Assembly: GCA_963784995.1 (NCBI GenBank)
Contig: CAWATZ010000013.1
Span: 372,001 to 436,000, forward strand
From: CAWATZ01 sp963784995
Lineage (GTDB): Bacteria > Planctomycetota > Planctomycetia > Gemmatales > Gemmataceae
Length of the DNA stretch: 64,000 bases
Reading direction: 5' to 3'
Of this stretch, positions 9,630-19,598 are shown piece by piece (the stretch's first letter is position 1; every line of letters begins with the position of its first letter). The position numbers and the translations under genes were made by a program. The notes beneath the pieces were generated by a model. It saw only the letters and a program-made list of their open reading frames with translations. It was not told the DNA's origin and ran no database searches.

Positions 9630-11318
9630 TCAGGAAGAAATGTCCTCGATCTCAATCCGATACTCGGTCTTCAATTGCCGGATCGCGTTGGCCACCGCGG
9701 ACTCATACTGTTTGGAGTAGGTAAGGGTAAGGTTCGGGCGATCAATCTCGGTGGGACACTGGCTATCCAGAAGCAGGCGGTGGAGCCTGTCCAGCAACTC
9801 GCGATCCGGACACACCAGCTGCACCCGGGTGATCCGGGTCAGCGTCACGTGGGGTTTGGGCTCACGCGGCTTCTCCCGGGCAGCCGATCCTTTCGGAAAA
9901 CGGGTCCGCGCGCTTTTGGGCAGCGGCGCAAAATCCTGGTTGCCGTGCTTGATCCTCACCGGAATCAGTTCTCGGCGTTCCAGATCGTCAAACAGCTTGT
10001 CAGGGGAGTGGACCAGGCGGATCCCCGCGGCAACGCGCTCGATCGTGAACGGGTCGGCCGCCGGCAGGTCCTCGTCCGCTTCCAGCACGGCGCAGCTCTC
10101 GTACAACGCGAATTTCTCACCGTGCTCTGACCAGTCGGATAATTCGTGGACAATGTTCGCCGGCAATTCGCCGCACAGCGCCCGCAACACGCCGGCCGCG
10201 TCCAGGTCGGGAGAAACGGCCCGGGCGGCCGCTACCTTCTGTTTTGTTAGCTTCAGGACGCTGGACGTGCCTTGCGACACCACTTCACACAGCGGCGCCA
10301 GCCGGGCGAGGACGCCCGCCGGATACGTTTCCGCAATCACGTGGACCTCGAAGTTGGGATTCACGACCACCCGCGGTTCAGCGATCCGCCCCTCGAGGGC
10401 GCGGCGCAACAGATCGCTGACGCGGAAGGCCTTCAGCCAGCCCAGCGAGGGATGAATGCCCTTTGGGGGATCTCGCACGTACGCCACGTCCACGTAGCGG
10501 AGCAGCAGCGGAATCCCCTCCAGGAACCGCTCGACGTAGCGGCCCTCGACTCGCTCGAACCCGTCCGGATCGCTTTCCTTGATGTCGATCTCGTGGCCCC
10601 ACGTTTCCTTGCTCTCGTGGAAGTTGCCGTAGCGGCCGTAGCTGGCCTCGTATTCGTGCTTGTACCGTGGTTTCGCGGGAATGAGAAAATAACGATGGTG
10701 TTGTTTCAGATGTTCGACCAGCGAGGCCGTGCTCAGCCACTGGTGGCCGGGGCACTCGGCCAGCAGCCCCAGCAGGAAGCGGCGGACCGCGAGGAAATCG
10801 AGCGTGGGCATGACGCCAATCCCCGCTCCCCAGTGGCTGAACCCATCCAACCGCCCCTGCACGACCGGGAGATAGAACTCGCTGGCCGAACCCTGTCTCT
10901 GGTGGACCAGCATTTCCAGGAGCGTCGCTTCTTGCTTCGCGGCCTTCGCCGCCAGGAACTGCTCGTAGGGCTTCTCCCGGAACTGGATGAAGTTGTCCGG
11001 AAACGAGGGCTCCTGACTGCTGTACCCCGCGTATTCGCCCTTGGTATCATAGTGGACAAAACCGAGCCGAAGCGCAACGCCATCGACGAAGTCGAGCCAC
11101 GCCGACGAGCCCGTTTCGTCCACATCCTGGACCGCATCCGGGTCCGACAGGAGCCTGGCAAGGCGTTTTGAATCGGCCTTGCTCAGCGCATTCCCCCGGT
11201 GCGAGCGTTTGACCTCGCGACCCCGGACGTAATCGACAAAGACGTGCAGGTCGCGCCGCAGGTCCGGTAGCTGCGTAACAACGTCCAGCGAGGCAACGTC
11301 AATGGACTCAAGGTTCAC
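9630..11318 (-). CDS. helicase-associated (XPB/Ssl2 N-terminal-like) domain protein
   Basis: An intact protein of about 562 residues. The C-terminal half contains VVVNPNFEVHVIAETYPAGVLARLAPLCEVVSQG...LKLTKQKV. This resembles the helicase-associated Helicase_C_3/XPB N-terminal-like domain found in bacterial proteins without a helicase motor. No Walker motif is visible, so DNA binding without ATPase activity is inferred. The start chosen is the GTG at 11318: it has AGGAGG upstream and overlaps the upstream gene's stop by 11 bases, indicating translational coupling. The two genes probably form one complex. The assignment rests on pattern resemblance and could be wrong. Confidence 0.55.
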   Translation of the reverse strand: MNLESIDVASLDVVTQLPDLRRDLHVFVDYVRGREVKRSHRGNALSKADSKRLARLLSDPDAVQDVDETGSSAWLDFVDGVALRLGFVHYDTKGEYAGYSSQEPSFPDNFIQFREKPYEQFLAAKAAKQEATLLEMLVHQRQGSASEFYLPVVQGRLDGFSHWGAGIGVMPTLDFLAVRRFLLGLLAECPGHQWLSTASLVEHLKQHHRYFLIPAKPRYKHEYEASYGRYGNFHESKETWGHEIDIKESDPDGFERVEGRYVERFLEGIPLLLRYVDVAYVRDPPKGIHPSLGWLKAFRVSDLLRRALEGRIAEPRVVVNPNFEVHVIAETYPAGVLARLAPLCEVVSQGTSSVLKLTKQKVAAARAVSPDLDAAGVLRALCGELPANIVHELSDWSEHGEKFALYESCAVLEADEDLPAADPFTIERVAAGIRLVHSPDKLFDDLERRELIPVRIKHGNQDFAPLPKSARTRFPKGSAAREKPREPKPHVTLTRITRVQLVCPDRELLDRLHRLLLDSQCPTEIDRPNLTLTYSKQYESAVANAIRQLKTEYRIEIEDISS

Positions 11319-12793
11319 GATGGGCCACCTCCTTGACGACGTGTCCCATCTGGGCCACCAGGCGCTTGACCTCGGCAACCGCCTCGGAGGGAAAAGCGAG
11401 GAACTCGTCGCCCAGCGGCACGATGCGTTTGCCCAGCGCTTTTTCCAGGGCGACTTTCAAGCTCAGGTCGCTGACGCGGGCGACGGCCAGGTTCTCGTGC
11501 AGGATCGTCTTGCCGCGGCGTTGCCGGACCGTCTCGAAGGCCTGGTGAAACGCCGGCGCGTTCTTCTGGAGCCAGTCGGCCAGGGGGAGCGCCGCGAGCG
11601 GCTTTGTTTCCGGCTTGCTGCGCTGCGCCGGAAACAAAGCCGGTTCTTTTATCGAGGGTGCGCTCGCTGCGCTCGCTTCGTTGTCCGCCGTCCTGCCGAG
11701 CTTGACCAGGTTCGGGGTGACCAGCAAGAGCGGCTGCCTTCCGGGAACCGGCCGCTGGTCGGAGATCCGCACCAGCGTTTCGAGCGCTTCATAAGGCACG
11801 GCGTCCAGGTCCACGGTAACGCCCTCGCCCCGGACGGCCAGATACCGATCCGGCGGAGCGTCCTGGGCCGCCGAAGGCGGGGCCAGGCGATACCACTTCC
11901 GGCCCTCGGCCTCCTGTCTGGCCAGGAAGCCCCAGCGGAAACCGCTCTCGCACACCGAGCCGGCATCGACCGAGGACCCGCAAAAGACCTCCAGGGGTCC
12001 GGCCAGCGCGTCCGCGTCGCTCCAGAGGTTTGCATCCAGGCCAGCAAGAATGCGAAGCACAGCCTCGGCAGGCGGCAAGGAGTATGGCTCGGCCTCTTTC
12101 CGGCGCTTGGCCGGGTTCGTCTCCGCTTGCCACTGGAGCTTCTGCCATTCCACCACGCGGTCGGCCCGGAACGGCTGACCGCCCCAGCGCAGCTCGCCGT
12201 TGACGATCTCGGCGCCATCGTTTCTGTTTTCGCGGTCGGCCAGGGGGGTGACCGCCGATTTCAGCTTCTCCCGGGCCACGTCCCGGCGCCAGTCCCCGAC
12301 GCCTTCCAGGCGTTTGGCGGACTCGACCAGCGGTGGCAGGTGGCGTGCCAGTTGCACCGGCAGGGCAAACAGCCACCTTTCCATTTTCGTCTGCTTCGTC
12401 GCCGATTCGGGGCCGAGCGCGAGCAGGAGGATTCCCCCGCGCACCAGCCGGTCTTTCACCCGGGAGAACACCCCCTGAAAGCGCTGGGAGAACGTGCCAT
12501 AAGACCACCTCTCGCTTTTGGGCGGATCCAGGCGGCTGAAGAAGGCAACGTCCACGGGCTTGTCAAGGGTCCGGAGCAGGTGCAGCAGAGCGATTTCGGT
12601 ACGATCGAGCTATACGCATGGCGACCGCCGCGCCCACGTCCGAGAGGAACAGGGTTTCGAGCATCGGACGCGAAGTCGCGGCCTGGCTCGGCAGACCTCG
12701 GTTCTTGCAAATGGCCCGGACGTCGGCTTCGGCCAGCACTTCCTGGCACATCTGGTGAAGCATTTCCGCTTGGTTCACGACACAGTTCCCCAA
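11308..12793 (-). CDS. partner of helicase-associated protein; SAP-like and winged-helix-like regions, one frameshift
   Basis: A protein of about 495 residues that I cannot name with certainty. The N-terminal piece includes ADVRAICKNRGLPSQAATS, which looks like a short SAP-type DNA-binding motif. It is followed by EIALLHLLRTLDKPVDVAFF and FSRVKDRLVRGGILLLA, which look winged-helix-like. The middle and C-terminus are unrecognised. The frame changes by +1 near 12605-12615, so the N-terminal 60 codons lie in a different frame. A 15-bp perfect inverted repeat (11600-11641) sits inside the gene without stopping translation. The following gene overlaps its stop by 11 bp. Confidence 0.5.
11600..11641. 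repeat. 15-bp inverted repeat inside a coding sequence
   Basis: The arms 11600-11614 and 11627-11641 (GGCTTTGTTTCCGGC and its complement) are perfectly inverted around a 12-nt loop. The repeat is read through in frame and contributes a low-complexity stretch (FPAQRSKPETKP) to the minus-strand protein. It looks like a small palindromic insertion. Confidence 0.65.
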
Positions 12794-12811
12794 AATCCAT
12801 GATCGTCGGCA

Positions 12812-15687
12812 TCAATCCTGGGCGAATGGGGGACGCCGGCCCATCGCTTTCAGCACGGGGTGAAACCGCGCATCGCGGGCCAGCCGATCCAGCAACGCCT
12901 TGGCTTCAGGACAGCCCATCTCGGTCAGCAGATGCACGGCTCGCATTCGGCGCCGCTGCTCCGGGGTTTCGGAGGCGTCCACCATCTCCAGCAGCCGATC
13001 GAGCCGCTTCCGAACTTCCAGCGGCGGATCCTTGGCGCGTGCCGCACGCAGCGCGGGGGCGGTGGTCTCCAGCGACTTGCCCAGCTCGGCGCAGGCCTTC
13101 TCCCGCGTGTCGAACGAGTCGCTGTCGAGGTCGGCGATGAGGCGAGCGACCTGTTCCTTGGTGAAGGTGGGCGGTGGGCGCAGGCGCTCGCTTACCAGCG
13201 CGACGGTCCGGGGGCCGCCTCCCGCAAGGTGCCAGATCGCCAGGTCGGCGCGGAAGGCGTCGCTCTCCGCGAGGTCGTCCCAGAGAGGGCCGAGGTCCCT
13301 GGGCACACCTGCGGCGCCCCACCCCTTCGCTTCCAGACTCGGGTCGATCCGGCGCAGAACGCTCACGGTCTTCAGGTATCCATCCCGGCTCTCGGTTCGC
13401 GGTCTCGACGTCAAGAGCGGTGCCAGCGGTTGGGCTCGGGGCCCCAGTGCAACCAATGTGTCCGCAGCGCGGTCGAAGAAGTCAGGGTGTCGGGTTAGCA
13501 GCCCACGCAGCACCTGCAACGTGTCGGGGCATTCGGGGTTAACGCGGGCCAGTATCCCGGCGGTCACGAGTCGAACGTGCGGGTTGCGGTCGCTCAACAA
13601 TTGCACGAGCGTGGACATCGTGTCCCGGTCCGCGAGCAACCGAGAATGGACTTCGGCCAGGGCCTCGCCGAAATCGTCCTCCCACCCTGCGAATTGACTT
13701 TGCGATTCCAACGCGGCAAACGCCTTGTCCCGCAGGCCGCCCTCCCCCGAGCCGCCCACTCGCCACAGGGCAAGAGCGATGCGGGTGCGCTGAGAGCCCG
13801 TTGCTTTCGCCAGGGCTTGCCGCAGCGCCCCCTCGGTGGAAGCTGCCAGGCGGCCCCGTGCCCCGAGCCAGGCTGCGACATCCACCCTCTGGCCGGGGTC
13901 CTCGCTCTTCAGGAGCGTGGCGGCCTGCACAACTGCCTCATCGCCCAGTCCCAGGCGCAAGAGAACCTCAGCCAGGACAAACCGATCGTTGTGATGCCTG
14001 TCGCCGTCAGGGAGCAGGCCGCGGAGTTGCGGGAGCAACTTGCGATCCTCCGGACCCAGAAGGGGGATGAGGCAGCGCACCGCGCAGAAGGTCTCGAAAT
14101 GGCCAGGCTGAAGCGTGGGCAGCACGGCCGCGAGGGCGGGCCTCCCGGCTGGCCCACACCTTCCGAGGAGCGAAAGAATACCGAGTTTCGCCGCCGTGTG
14201 ATGCGCCTCCGAGTCTTCTTTCTTCAATGAATCGAGGAGGATCGGGGCGATCAAGGCGGGGGAACTCTTCGGATCGATGGCAAGAAGGGCTTCGCAGATC
14301 TCGACAACCCCATCGTTCCGCGGGGTCGCCAGGGCCCGGCGCAGCCGGGGGAGTATCAGACGGGCTCGCGGGCCAAGGGCGACGAGGTGGTCCAGGGCGG
14401 CCTGACGCGCCGAATACGAGGACCGCTGGTCGGCCAGCACCTCGCCCAGGAACTCGATGGGCGGCGGGCTCAATCGCGCCAGCAGATCCACCACGTCTCC
14501 GCCGGCCTCGGTGTTTGGTTTGTCCAGGTTTTGCAAGGCCTGACGCACCTGGCGGGCCACCGACCAGGCGCGAGGCCCGAACTGACGCAGGGCCTGGACA
14601 GCAGCGTTTGCCGATCCGCCCTCTTCGGTCCCGTCTTTGAGCAGGGCGCCGAGTGCGGCCAGGGCCGATGCCTCGGACGCCGTCCCGGGGGCGAGCTGCC
14701 CCAGAGCCGAGGCGACCGCGCTGCGAACCCACCCATTGCGGTCGTTCACCGCCCGCAGGAGATCCGGCAGGGCCTCGCGGGCGCGGACTCCGGCACGGGC
14801 AAGCGTCGTCGCGGCTTTGGCCCGAACGTCCGCGTTGTCATTCTTCAAGCAAGCGACGAGGGTTTTCATTCCCTGCCGGTCCTCGGGATCGACCAGGATC
14901 AGGGCCCTGGCTGCCGCCAGGACGACCGAGGTGTTCGCGTCCCCGAGGGCGCGGCAGGGCCGGGAGTGCGGGTTGCGCTTCGCCGCCGAGATGGGCCAGT
15001 TCCTCGGCCGCGGCAATCCGGTCCCGAACCTCGGCGGCGCAGGGCGTCCGCGAGCAGGACCGCCTCCTTCGGATCGCCGCTGCCCCAGCCGACGAAATGG
15101 GCCGACTCGTCGGAGTCCACCAATCGGGTCACCTTCGGACCGGCCTTGATCCGCCAGAGCCGGCTGTCCTCGGTCGCACCGTAGGGACGGGGTGGGCGAG
15201 CGGTGATGGTCCGTTCGCCCCCCGCGAGGAGGGCGGCGACGTGGTCGCGCAAGGCCTCCATCGAGCCCTCATAGGTGACGTCCAACCTGTCCGCGGACAG
15301 GCAGAACCAGTGTTCCTCCCCGCGGATGTCGTCTGGCTCCACCGCATACGCCCAGCGGCCACGCAGAAACAGAGTGGCAATTTCGCCTTTGCGAAAACAG
15401 AGGACGGGGTCGCCTGCTCGAAAGAGGCCCTCACACCCAACTCCCTTCAGGAGTTGGGCGAACCGAAAGGGCGCTTCGTCCGCTTTCCCCTTCAGCGCCG
15501 CCGTTACCTTGAACGAGATGCCCTTGGCATCGACGGATTTGACTTCGAGGGCGTGGATCGTCTTGGCGTCGCGGACGACCACGCCCAGAGGCGCCGTCTC
15601 TGGTGCGGGGATGAAGCGTGGACTCGCAACAACCCGCACGGGGACGAACAGCACCGCCAAGGCGGCGAGGAGAGAACTGAAGCGCAT
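12812..15687 (-). CDS. secreted HEAT-repeat protein, two frameshifts
   Basis: A protein of about 958 residues. The signal peptide MRFSSLLAALAVLFVPVRVVA is followed by a 200-residue domain that I do not recognise. A long HEAT/PBS-type array follows, with units such as DVRAKAATTLARAG, WVRSAVASALGQLA, YSARQAALDHLVALG and HVRLVTAGILARV. The end has a planctomycete-type LIADLDSDSFDTREKACAELGK segment and a QRRRMRAVHLLTEMG helix. Start 15687 has GGAGG upstream. The frame shifts by +1 near 15031-15041 and again near 14950-14957; the 30-residue piece between them (RDRIAAAEELAHLGGEAQ) is a perfect HEAT unit in the third frame, so one gene is certain. It is probably a periplasmic scaffold. Confidence 0.72.
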
Positions 15688-15836
15688 GTGGGTGGTCCTC
15701 CGTGCTTCTTGCACCCCGAGCTTGAATTACCCAGTCGAACAAGATGAGTTTAATGCCACCGTCCTCCACGGTCCAGGGGAATGCGCGAGCTGATCTGCAT
15801 GGCCCTCACAGGCATCGGTCCACGCCGTTGAAAAAG

Positions 15837-15944
15837 TAAGGCGAGCGGCAGGAGAAAACCTACCCAAAGTAGCCATCACGCTCCGCGTGATGAGGCTGCA
15901 TCACGCGGAGCGTGATGGCTACTTTGGGCCTGCCGTTCGCCTAA
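15837..15944. mobile_element. 102-bp palindromic MITE, copy 1, with TAA target duplication
   Basis: A 102-bp element (15840-15941) flanked on both sides by TAA. It has 30-bp perfect inner arms (CCCAAAGTAGCCATCACGCT...) around a six-base loop AGGCTG, and GGCGAGCGGCAGG / CCTGCCGTTCGCC ends. A second copy of the same length is at 32943-33044 with TTA on both sides. A 3-bp TNA duplication is typical of the IS5-family IS1031 group, which suggests mobilisation in trans by such a transposase; no such transposase is in the window. It lies in the gap between the HEAT-protein and ARPP-1 genes. Confidence 0.85.
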
Positions 15945-15980
15945 ACAGGAATCCTCGGAACTCCACCTGCCCTTGATCCA

Positions 15981-16961
15981 TCATTCTTCCGCTTCTGATT
16001 CCTCCGGGCGATCGGTACTTGACCTCCCGGCCTCCGGAGTGGGAGGTGCAACGCACGCCGGCGCGATCAGGCTGCCGTGAACCATCGTCTCGCCGAAGGC
16101 AAGGGCCGTCGCGTGCTTGTCGTCCGCCGAGTCGAAGCGGTATTCCTCTCCGGCCCCGGCAGCCTTGGTCTGCTGCCAGGGAGCATTGCGGAACAGAGAC
16201 AATGACTCGCTCACGCCCACCGTCTCCGCCGGCTCCTCCTTGGAGGCTTCTTCGAGCGCATCCAGGATGACGCCCGTCAGCAGCCGGTTCCACACTTGCC
16301 GGCACGTCGAGGGCTTGTCGAACAGGTCCACGGAGACGATCCGCTTGCCGACGGCAACGGCCAGGCCCGTCGCTCCCTCGACGTACTTCAGCCGGTCCTG
16401 GAACTCCGCCAGGCGCGGCCGATGAGCGTCGTAGGTGTCAGACATCGCTCCCGTGTGAGAAGACGAACCGAGGGATTTCATCTGCCGGCTGACTTCCGTC
16501 CAGACCTCACCCTGGTCGGAACCGTGCCCCAGTCCGCTCATGGCGGATTCCGATACCGACTTCTTGAGGACGTGCCGGAGTTTGTAGGAAGCATGGCTTC
16601 CGCCCGAGGCGAAAGCGCGGGACACGTGCCGCCAGCGGCCCTGCTCGACGCAGCTGACCGGGATGGTCGTCCTGGTTTTGGCGGCCACGAGGACCGAGGT
16701 GTTCAGGACGCGATTCTGCTTGGCCCCGCGCAGCTCCTCGCCTTCGAGAAAGAGCACCAGGGAATCCGCCTGGTTGTTGACGACCAGGGTGGGGACGGAA
16801 CCGGCTTCGTTCACTTCCTCGACGGTCACTTGCCCCGAGGTCAGGGCCGGCTCGGAGAGAAGGTAAGGCACCTTGTCGCTGGCCGGGGCAAACAGCGGAA
16901 AGACCGTGAGGGATTGGTGACACAGGGGACTGCCGATCTGGATTTCGGGAAAGGCAAGCAT
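15981..16961 (-). CDS. ARPP-1 domain protein (DUF6569)
   Basis: An intact 326-residue cytosolic protein. The diagnostic stretch is VNNQADSLVLFLEGEELRGAKQNRVLNTSVLVAAKTRTTIPVSCVEQGRWRH, read here in short pieces: LEGEELRGAKQNR, LNTSVLVAAKTRTTIPVSC and VEQGRWRHVSRAF. This matches the ARPP-1 domain (ARG- and rhodanese-phosphatase-associated protein). The family is of unknown function and appears in nucleotide- or ADP-ribose-related contexts. The ATG at 16961 has AGGAG seven bases upstream; the frame extends 16 codons further without support. It is divergent from the hydrolase at 17099, so the gap 16962-17098 holds both promoters. Confidence 0.8.
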   Translation of the reverse strand: MLAFPEIQIGSPLCHQSLTVFPLFAPASDKVPYLLSEPALTSGQVTVEEVNEAGSVPTLVVNNQADSLVLFLEGEELRGAKQNRVLNTSVLVAAKTRTTIPVSCVEQGRWRHVSRAFASGGSHASYKLRHVLKKSVSESAMSGLGHGSDQGEVWTEVSRQMKSLGSSSHTGAMSDTYDAHRPRLAEFQDRLKYVEGATGLAVAVGKRIVSVDLFDKPSTCRQVWNRLLTGVILDALEEASKEEPAETVGVSESLSLFRNAPWQQTKAAGAGEEYRFDSADDKHATALAFGETMVHGSLIAPACVAPPTPEAGRSSTDRPEESEAEE

Positions 16962-17098
16962 GGCGAACTCCTGAGTGGAGGAAAGATTGGTCTGTCCCAT
17001 TATAGACACCGGGAGCCCGGCGCGGTTCGGGAAGCAGATTTTTCAGCGAGAGACAGTCCGCATCCTGCTGCATAAGCTGATACCGAAAGGGGGGAACC

Positions 17099-19408
17099 AT
17101 GATTCACCGCACAAGTCGCTGGCTCGCGCTGAGCCTGCTGTTGCTGCCAACCGCGGCCGTCCTGTCTGCCGATGCCGACAAGGACCTCGCCGAACAACTG
17201 TCGAAACTCAACGCCCGCGTCTACCCGGCCGAGGGAGAGCAGGCGAAAGTCCTGTCGCAGATGCTCTTGAAGGATTCCCGGGCCCGCCTGCGGGAGATTG
17301 TCCGCCGCGAGAACGCCGCCTGGGCCAAGGTCCAGAACCGGGCCGACTGGGAGAAGTTCCGCGATCAGCGCATCCAGGCCCTGCGCTCCTCGCTAGGGGA
17401 CTGGCCTCAGCCGCCGGCGGACCTCAAGGTCCGCGTCACCGGCCGGCACGAGGGTGACGGCTACCGCATCGAGAACCTGGTCTTCGAGAGCCGGCCGGGC
17501 TTGTGGGTGACCGCCAACCTGTATCAGCCCGCCCAGGCCGGCAAGAAAATGGCGGGAGTCCTGCTGATTCACAGCCACCACAACCCGCGCACTCAGGGCG
17601 AATTGCAGGACATGGGCGTCAACTGGGCCAAGCAGGGCTGCGTGGTTCTGGTCCCCGACATGATCGGCCACGGCGAGCGTCGGCAGCATCCGTTCGTGGA
17701 CGCGAAGTCCTACCCGGGCACGTTCCGGCCGACCCGGCAGGATTATTACTTCCGCTACAACACGGCGTTGCAGCTGTTCCTGATCGGCGACAGCCTGATG
17801 GGCTGGATGGTCAACGACATTCAGCGCTGCCTCGATTTGCTGCTGGCCCGTCCGGGGATCGACCGGGAGCGCCTCCTGGTCGTCGGCTCGGTGGCCGGCG
17901 GCGGCGACCCGGCCGGCGTCGCGGCGGCGCTCGACAAACGGATCACGGCGGTGGCACCCTTCAACTTCGGCGGAGCCCAGCCGGAAACGTCCTATCCGGA
18001 GGACATCGAGCTGAATTTCGACTGGTTCAGCCACGGCTACTGGGAGACGACGCGCTGCCTGCGGCGCGGGGCCGCCGACGGCTTCGCTCACTGGGTCATT
18101 GTCGGCGCGGCCGCCCCGCGCCACCTGTATTACTGCCATGAGTTCAGCTGGGACGAGAGCAAGGACCCGGCCTGGCCGCGGCTGCGCAAGGTCTTTGGCT
18201 TTTACGAAGCCGGCGACAACCTGGCGGCCATGCACGGCCGGGGCAGCGTCAAGGGCATGCCGCCGGAAAGCACGCATTGCAACAACGTTGGTGCGATCCA
18301 TCGCGGCCTGATGTATCCGACCCTGAAGCGCTGGGGGCTGTTCGAGCCGCCCGCAAAGGAAGTGACGGAGCGTCACACGGCCGAGGAGCTGCGGGCCCTG
18401 ACTCCGGAGGCGCTGAAGGAAATCAAGCCGCGTTTCGTCCACCAGCTGGCCGGTGAGCAGACGGATTCTCTTCGGAACTTCTGGGGAAACAAGCTGGACA
18501 AGTGGCAAAAGCTCCTCCGTCCGACCAACCCGCCGCTGAAGCCGCAGGTCGAGGAGCAGAAGAGCGAGCAATCGGGCAAGGTGACGGTGGAGCGGCTGGT
18601 GCTGCGCGTCGAGGATCGGGTAGTGGTGCCGCTGATGCTGCTGCTGCCGGAACGCAAGGGCGCGGGCAAGCTGCCGGTGGTCGTGGGCATCGCTCAGCAG
18701 GGCAAGCAGGAGCTGCTGAAGGAACGCTCGGAGCTGATCGCCGGTCTGCTGCGGCGTGGGGTCGCGGTCTGCTTGCCGGACCTGCGCGGCATCGGCGAAA
18801 CACGGCCAGGGAGCGGCCGGGACCGGGGCAGCTCGAGTACGTCCCTGTCGCAGGAGGAACTGATCCTGGGCCAGACCATGCTGGGGTGCCGGCTGTTCGA
18901 CCTGCGTTCGGTCCTGAAGTACCTGCGTTCGCGGCCGGAGATTGACTCCGCTCACGTGGCCCTCTGGGGCGATTCGCTGGCGCCGGTCAACGGCCGGGAC
19001 GTCAACGTGGAGGTGCCGCTGGACGCGGAGAAACAGCCGGCCCTGGCCGAGCCGCTGGGTGGAGTGCTGGCGCTGCTGGGGGCGCTCTTCGAGGACGGCG
19101 TTCGCGCGGTCTACGTCCGGCGGGGACTGGGCAGCTATCGCTCGCTGCTGGACAGCCGATTCCTGCACGTGCCGCACGATGCGATTGTCCCGGGCGTGCT
19201 GACGGTCGAGGACCTGCCGAGCCTGGCACGGTCGCTCGCTCCCCGGCAGGTCCGGCTGGAGGGGCTGGTCGATGGGCTGAACCGCCGGATGGATGAGGCG
19301 ACGTTGACCCGACTCTACGGCGAAGGCAAGGGTGGAACCGTTCAGAAGTCGGTTGAGGAGAGCAAAACCGACGACGTGGCCGGGTGGCTGGCGGAGCGGG
19401 TCAAGTAA
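17099..19408 (+). CDS. secreted two-domain alpha/beta hydrolase (acetyl xylan esterase-like)
   Basis: An intact 769-residue protein with a signal peptide (LALSLLLLPTAAVLSA). The first hydrolase domain shows LWVTANLYQP, GVLLIHSHHNPRTQGELQD and CVVLVPDMIGHGERR. At the expected nucleophile elbow it reads VVGSVAGGGD, so the usual GxSxGG serine appears to be alanine. The second domain has LPVVVGIAQQGKQ, VAVCLPDLRGIGETRPG and VALWGDSLAP, where the elbow serine is present. This suggests that domain one is binding or structural and domain two is catalytic. The ATG at 17099 has GGGGGGAACC upstream. Probably degrades esters of polysaccharides in the periplasm; the substrate is unknown. Confidence 0.75.
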   Translation: MIHRTSRWLALSLLLLPTAAVLSADADKDLAEQLSKLNARVYPAEGEQAKVLSQMLLKDSRARLREIVRRENAAWAKVQNRADWEKFRDQRIQALRSSLGDWPQPPADLKVRVTGRHEGDGYRIENLVFESRPGLWVTANLYQPAQAGKKMAGVLLIHSHHNPRTQGELQDMGVNWAKQGCVVLVPDMIGHGERRQHPFVDAKSYPGTFRPTRQDYYFRYNTALQLFLIGDSLMGWMVNDIQRCLDLLLARPGIDRERLLVVGSVAGGGDPAGVAAALDKRITAVAPFNFGGAQPETSYPEDIELNFDWFSHGYWETTRCLRRGAADGFAHWVIVGAAAPRHLYYCHEFSWDESKDPAWPRLRKVFGFYEAGDNLAAMHGRGSVKGMPPESTHCNNVGAIHRGLMYPTLKRWGLFEPPAKEVTERHTAEELRALTPEALKEIKPRFVHQLAGEQTDSLRNFWGNKLDKWQKLLRPTNPPLKPQVEEQKSEQSGKVTVERLVLRVEDRVVVPLMLLLPERKGAGKLPVVVGIAQQGKQELLKERSELIAGLLRRGVAVCLPDLRGIGETRPGSGRDRGSSSTSLSQEELILGQTMLGCRLFDLRSVLKYLRSRPEIDSAHVALWGDSLAPVNGRDVNVEVPLDAEKQPALAEPLGGVLALLGALFEDGVRAVYVRRGLGSYRSLLDSRFLHVPHDAIVPGVLTVEDLPSLARSLAPRQVRLEGLVDGLNRRMDEATLTRLYGEGKGGTVQKSVEESKTDDVAGWLAERVK

Positions 19409-19470
19409 ACGACTGCGTTTCAGCGATTCCAGGCTATTGCGATTCAGAAAGAGAATGGTCCCGGAAGAGC

Positions 19471-19543
19471 CGTAGGGTGGGCCGAGCGTAGCGAGGCCCA
19501 CCACGCCCGCCGGTGGGCCTCGCTACGCTCGGCCCACCCTACG
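19471..19543. repeat. 32-bp perfect hairpin between genes
   Basis: The arms 19471-19502 and 19512-19543 are perfectly complementary over 32 bp with a nine-base loop. The element lies between the hydrolase stop and the OPT start. It lacks a T tract, so it is a palindromic repeat that may fold in the transcript and end or buffer transcription. Confidence 0.8.
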
Positions 19544-19598
19544 AGGCCGCCTCGGACATAGATTTCCTGAGTCGCAATAAACCGAAGCGAGGAATGCG

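Noticed and set aside
17393..19504. Minus-strand open frame of about 700 codons opposite the hydrolase
   Set aside because: Composition rich in Arg, Gln and His and lack of motifs show it is antisense to the real hydrolase.
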